A stretch of 64,000 bases of DNA from Flavobacterium psychrophilum (lineage in GTDB: Bacteria; Bacteroidota; Bacteroidia; Flavobacteriales; Flavobacteriaceae): assembly GCA_945905915.1 (NCBI GenBank), contig CAMDQL010000001.1, forward strand, positions 17,498 through 81,497, in the 5' to 3' direction. The notes beneath the pieces were generated by a model. The model searched no databases. It worked only from the letters and a program-made list of their open reading frames with translations, and was not told the origin of the DNA. The position numbers were made by a program, and so were the translations under genes. This document shows, piece after piece, positions 63,465 to 64,000 of this stretch (the first letter of the stretch is position 1; each line of letters opens with the position of its first letter).

Positions 63465-64000
63465 ATGAACCCGTTATCGGATAGAATTAACAACTTAGCC
63501 GTTTCACAAACTTTAGCTATGGCGGCACTTGCTAGAGAATTAAAAGCGCAAGGAAAAGATATTATTAGCCTTAGTTTAGGAGAACCAGATTTCAATACTC
63601 CTGAATTTATTAAAGAAGCTGCAAAAAAAGCGATCGACGAAAACTACAGCACCTACACACCTGTGGAAGGTTACTTAGAATTAAAAGAAGCTATTTGCAA
63701 AAAATTTAAAAGAGATAACAATTTAGACTATAAACCATCTCAAATTGTAGTTTCTACTGGAGCTAAACAATCGTTATACAACATCGCTCAAGTCATGCTA
63801 AATGATGGTGACGAAGTAATTCTTCCTGCACCTTATTGGGTTTCTTATTTCGAAATTATCAAACTTTCTGGTGGTGTTCCAGTTGAAGTACCAACATCTG
63901 TGGAAAGCGATTTCAAAATCACACCCGAACAATTAGAAGCGGCCATCACTCCAAAAACAAAAATGATGTGGTTCAGTTCGCCTTGTAATCCAAGTGGTTC
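63465..64000 (+). CDS. pyridoxal phosphate-dependent aspartate aminotransferase, N-terminal part (cut by window edge)
   Basis: Class I/II aminotransferase, 178 codons visible from the ATG at 63465. It begins MNPLSDRINNLAVSQTLAMA and continues with LSLGEPDFNTPEFIKEAA, YTPVEGYLELKEAI, VVSTGAKQSLYNIAQV and PAPYWVSY, all typical of the aspartate/prephenate aminotransferase group I-gamma. The last visible residues (MMWFSSPCNPSG) are just before the cofactor aspartate region, and the Schiff-base lysine is outside the window. Confidence 0.93.
   Translation, partial: MNPLSDRINNLAVSQTLAMAALARELKAQGKDIISLSLGEPDFNTPEFIKEAAKKAIDENYSTYTPVEGYLELKEAICKKFKRDNNLDYKPSQIVVSTGAKQSLYNIAQVMLNDGDEVILPAPYWVSYFEIIKLSGGVPVEVPTSVESDFKITPEQLEAAITPKTKMMWFSSPCNPSG

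Overview
The window is AT-rich chromosomal DNA from a member of the Bacteroidota, almost certainly Flavobacterium or a close relative in Flavobacteriaceae. The evidence is the gliding genes gldB and gldC, a type IX secretion plug protein (DUF5103), the short flavobacterial primary sigma factor, DUF6702 and DUF5916 proteins, CarboxypepD_reg domains, and promoters of the TAnnTTTG (-7) type in front of many genes in place of sigma-70 TATAAT boxes. I see no rRNA, CRISPR array, insertion sequence or prophage. Most of the window is core genome.

Layout. 1-927: start of a TonB-dependent receptor with a small cysteine-rich HYC_CC_PP protein. 1078-5491: GAF/fRMsr protein, CPA2 antiporter, rpsO, pnp. 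5684-10058: a carotenoid end-group block (CrtD-like desaturase, CruF-like hydratase, CrtZ hydroxylase, a methyltransferase, a CrtA-like protein) that fits synthesis of a myxol or saproxanthin type pigment. 10203-11830: rpoD, rpe. 12036-13409: a lone FN3/FISUMP lipoprotein beside tRNA-Arg. 13479-29820 (minus strand): yqeY and a complete division and cell wall (dcw) cluster, mraZ-rsmH-ftsL-ftsI-murE-mraY-murD-ftsW-murG-murC-ftsQ-ftsA-ftsZ. Its first promoter is overlaid by three boxes spaced exactly 10 bp apart that look like an MraZ operator. 30156-36459: alpha/beta hydrolase, engB, gldC/gldB, nadE, an orphan LuxR-type regulator, and a DNA primase whose zinc finger has lost all four metal ligands. 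36609-40154: a beta-barrel gene remnant, then an AraC-type response regulator divergent from a multi-PAS histidine kinase. 40159-49404: polyprenyl synthase, lipoprotein, rlmN, O-methyltransferase, PAP2, TatA, and a four-gene operon of exported proteins ending in an M1 peptidase. 49680-64000: pepE, duplicated tRNA-Gly, GNAT, DUF5916 protein, gpmI, RRM protein, map, methyltransferase, T9SS plug, apaG, pruA, rsmG, fatty acid desaturase, and the start of an aspartate aminotransferase.

How the genes work together. The dcw block supplies lipid II synthesis (meso-diaminopimelate type, judged from the MurE DNPR motif) and the FtsZ ring. The carotenoid block modifies an existing C40 skeleton, because phytoene synthase and lycopene cyclase are not in the window. 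GldB, GldC, the DUF5103 plug and several exported proteins belong to the gliding and secretion life style.

The less ordinary signals are the MraZ boxes, the self-contained carotenoid end-group module with an embedded methyltransferase, the zinc-less primase, three promoters placed so that the mRNA should start at the ATG, and many intergenic stretches built from shuffled copies of short words. No wholly new multi-gene defence or metabolic system is evident.
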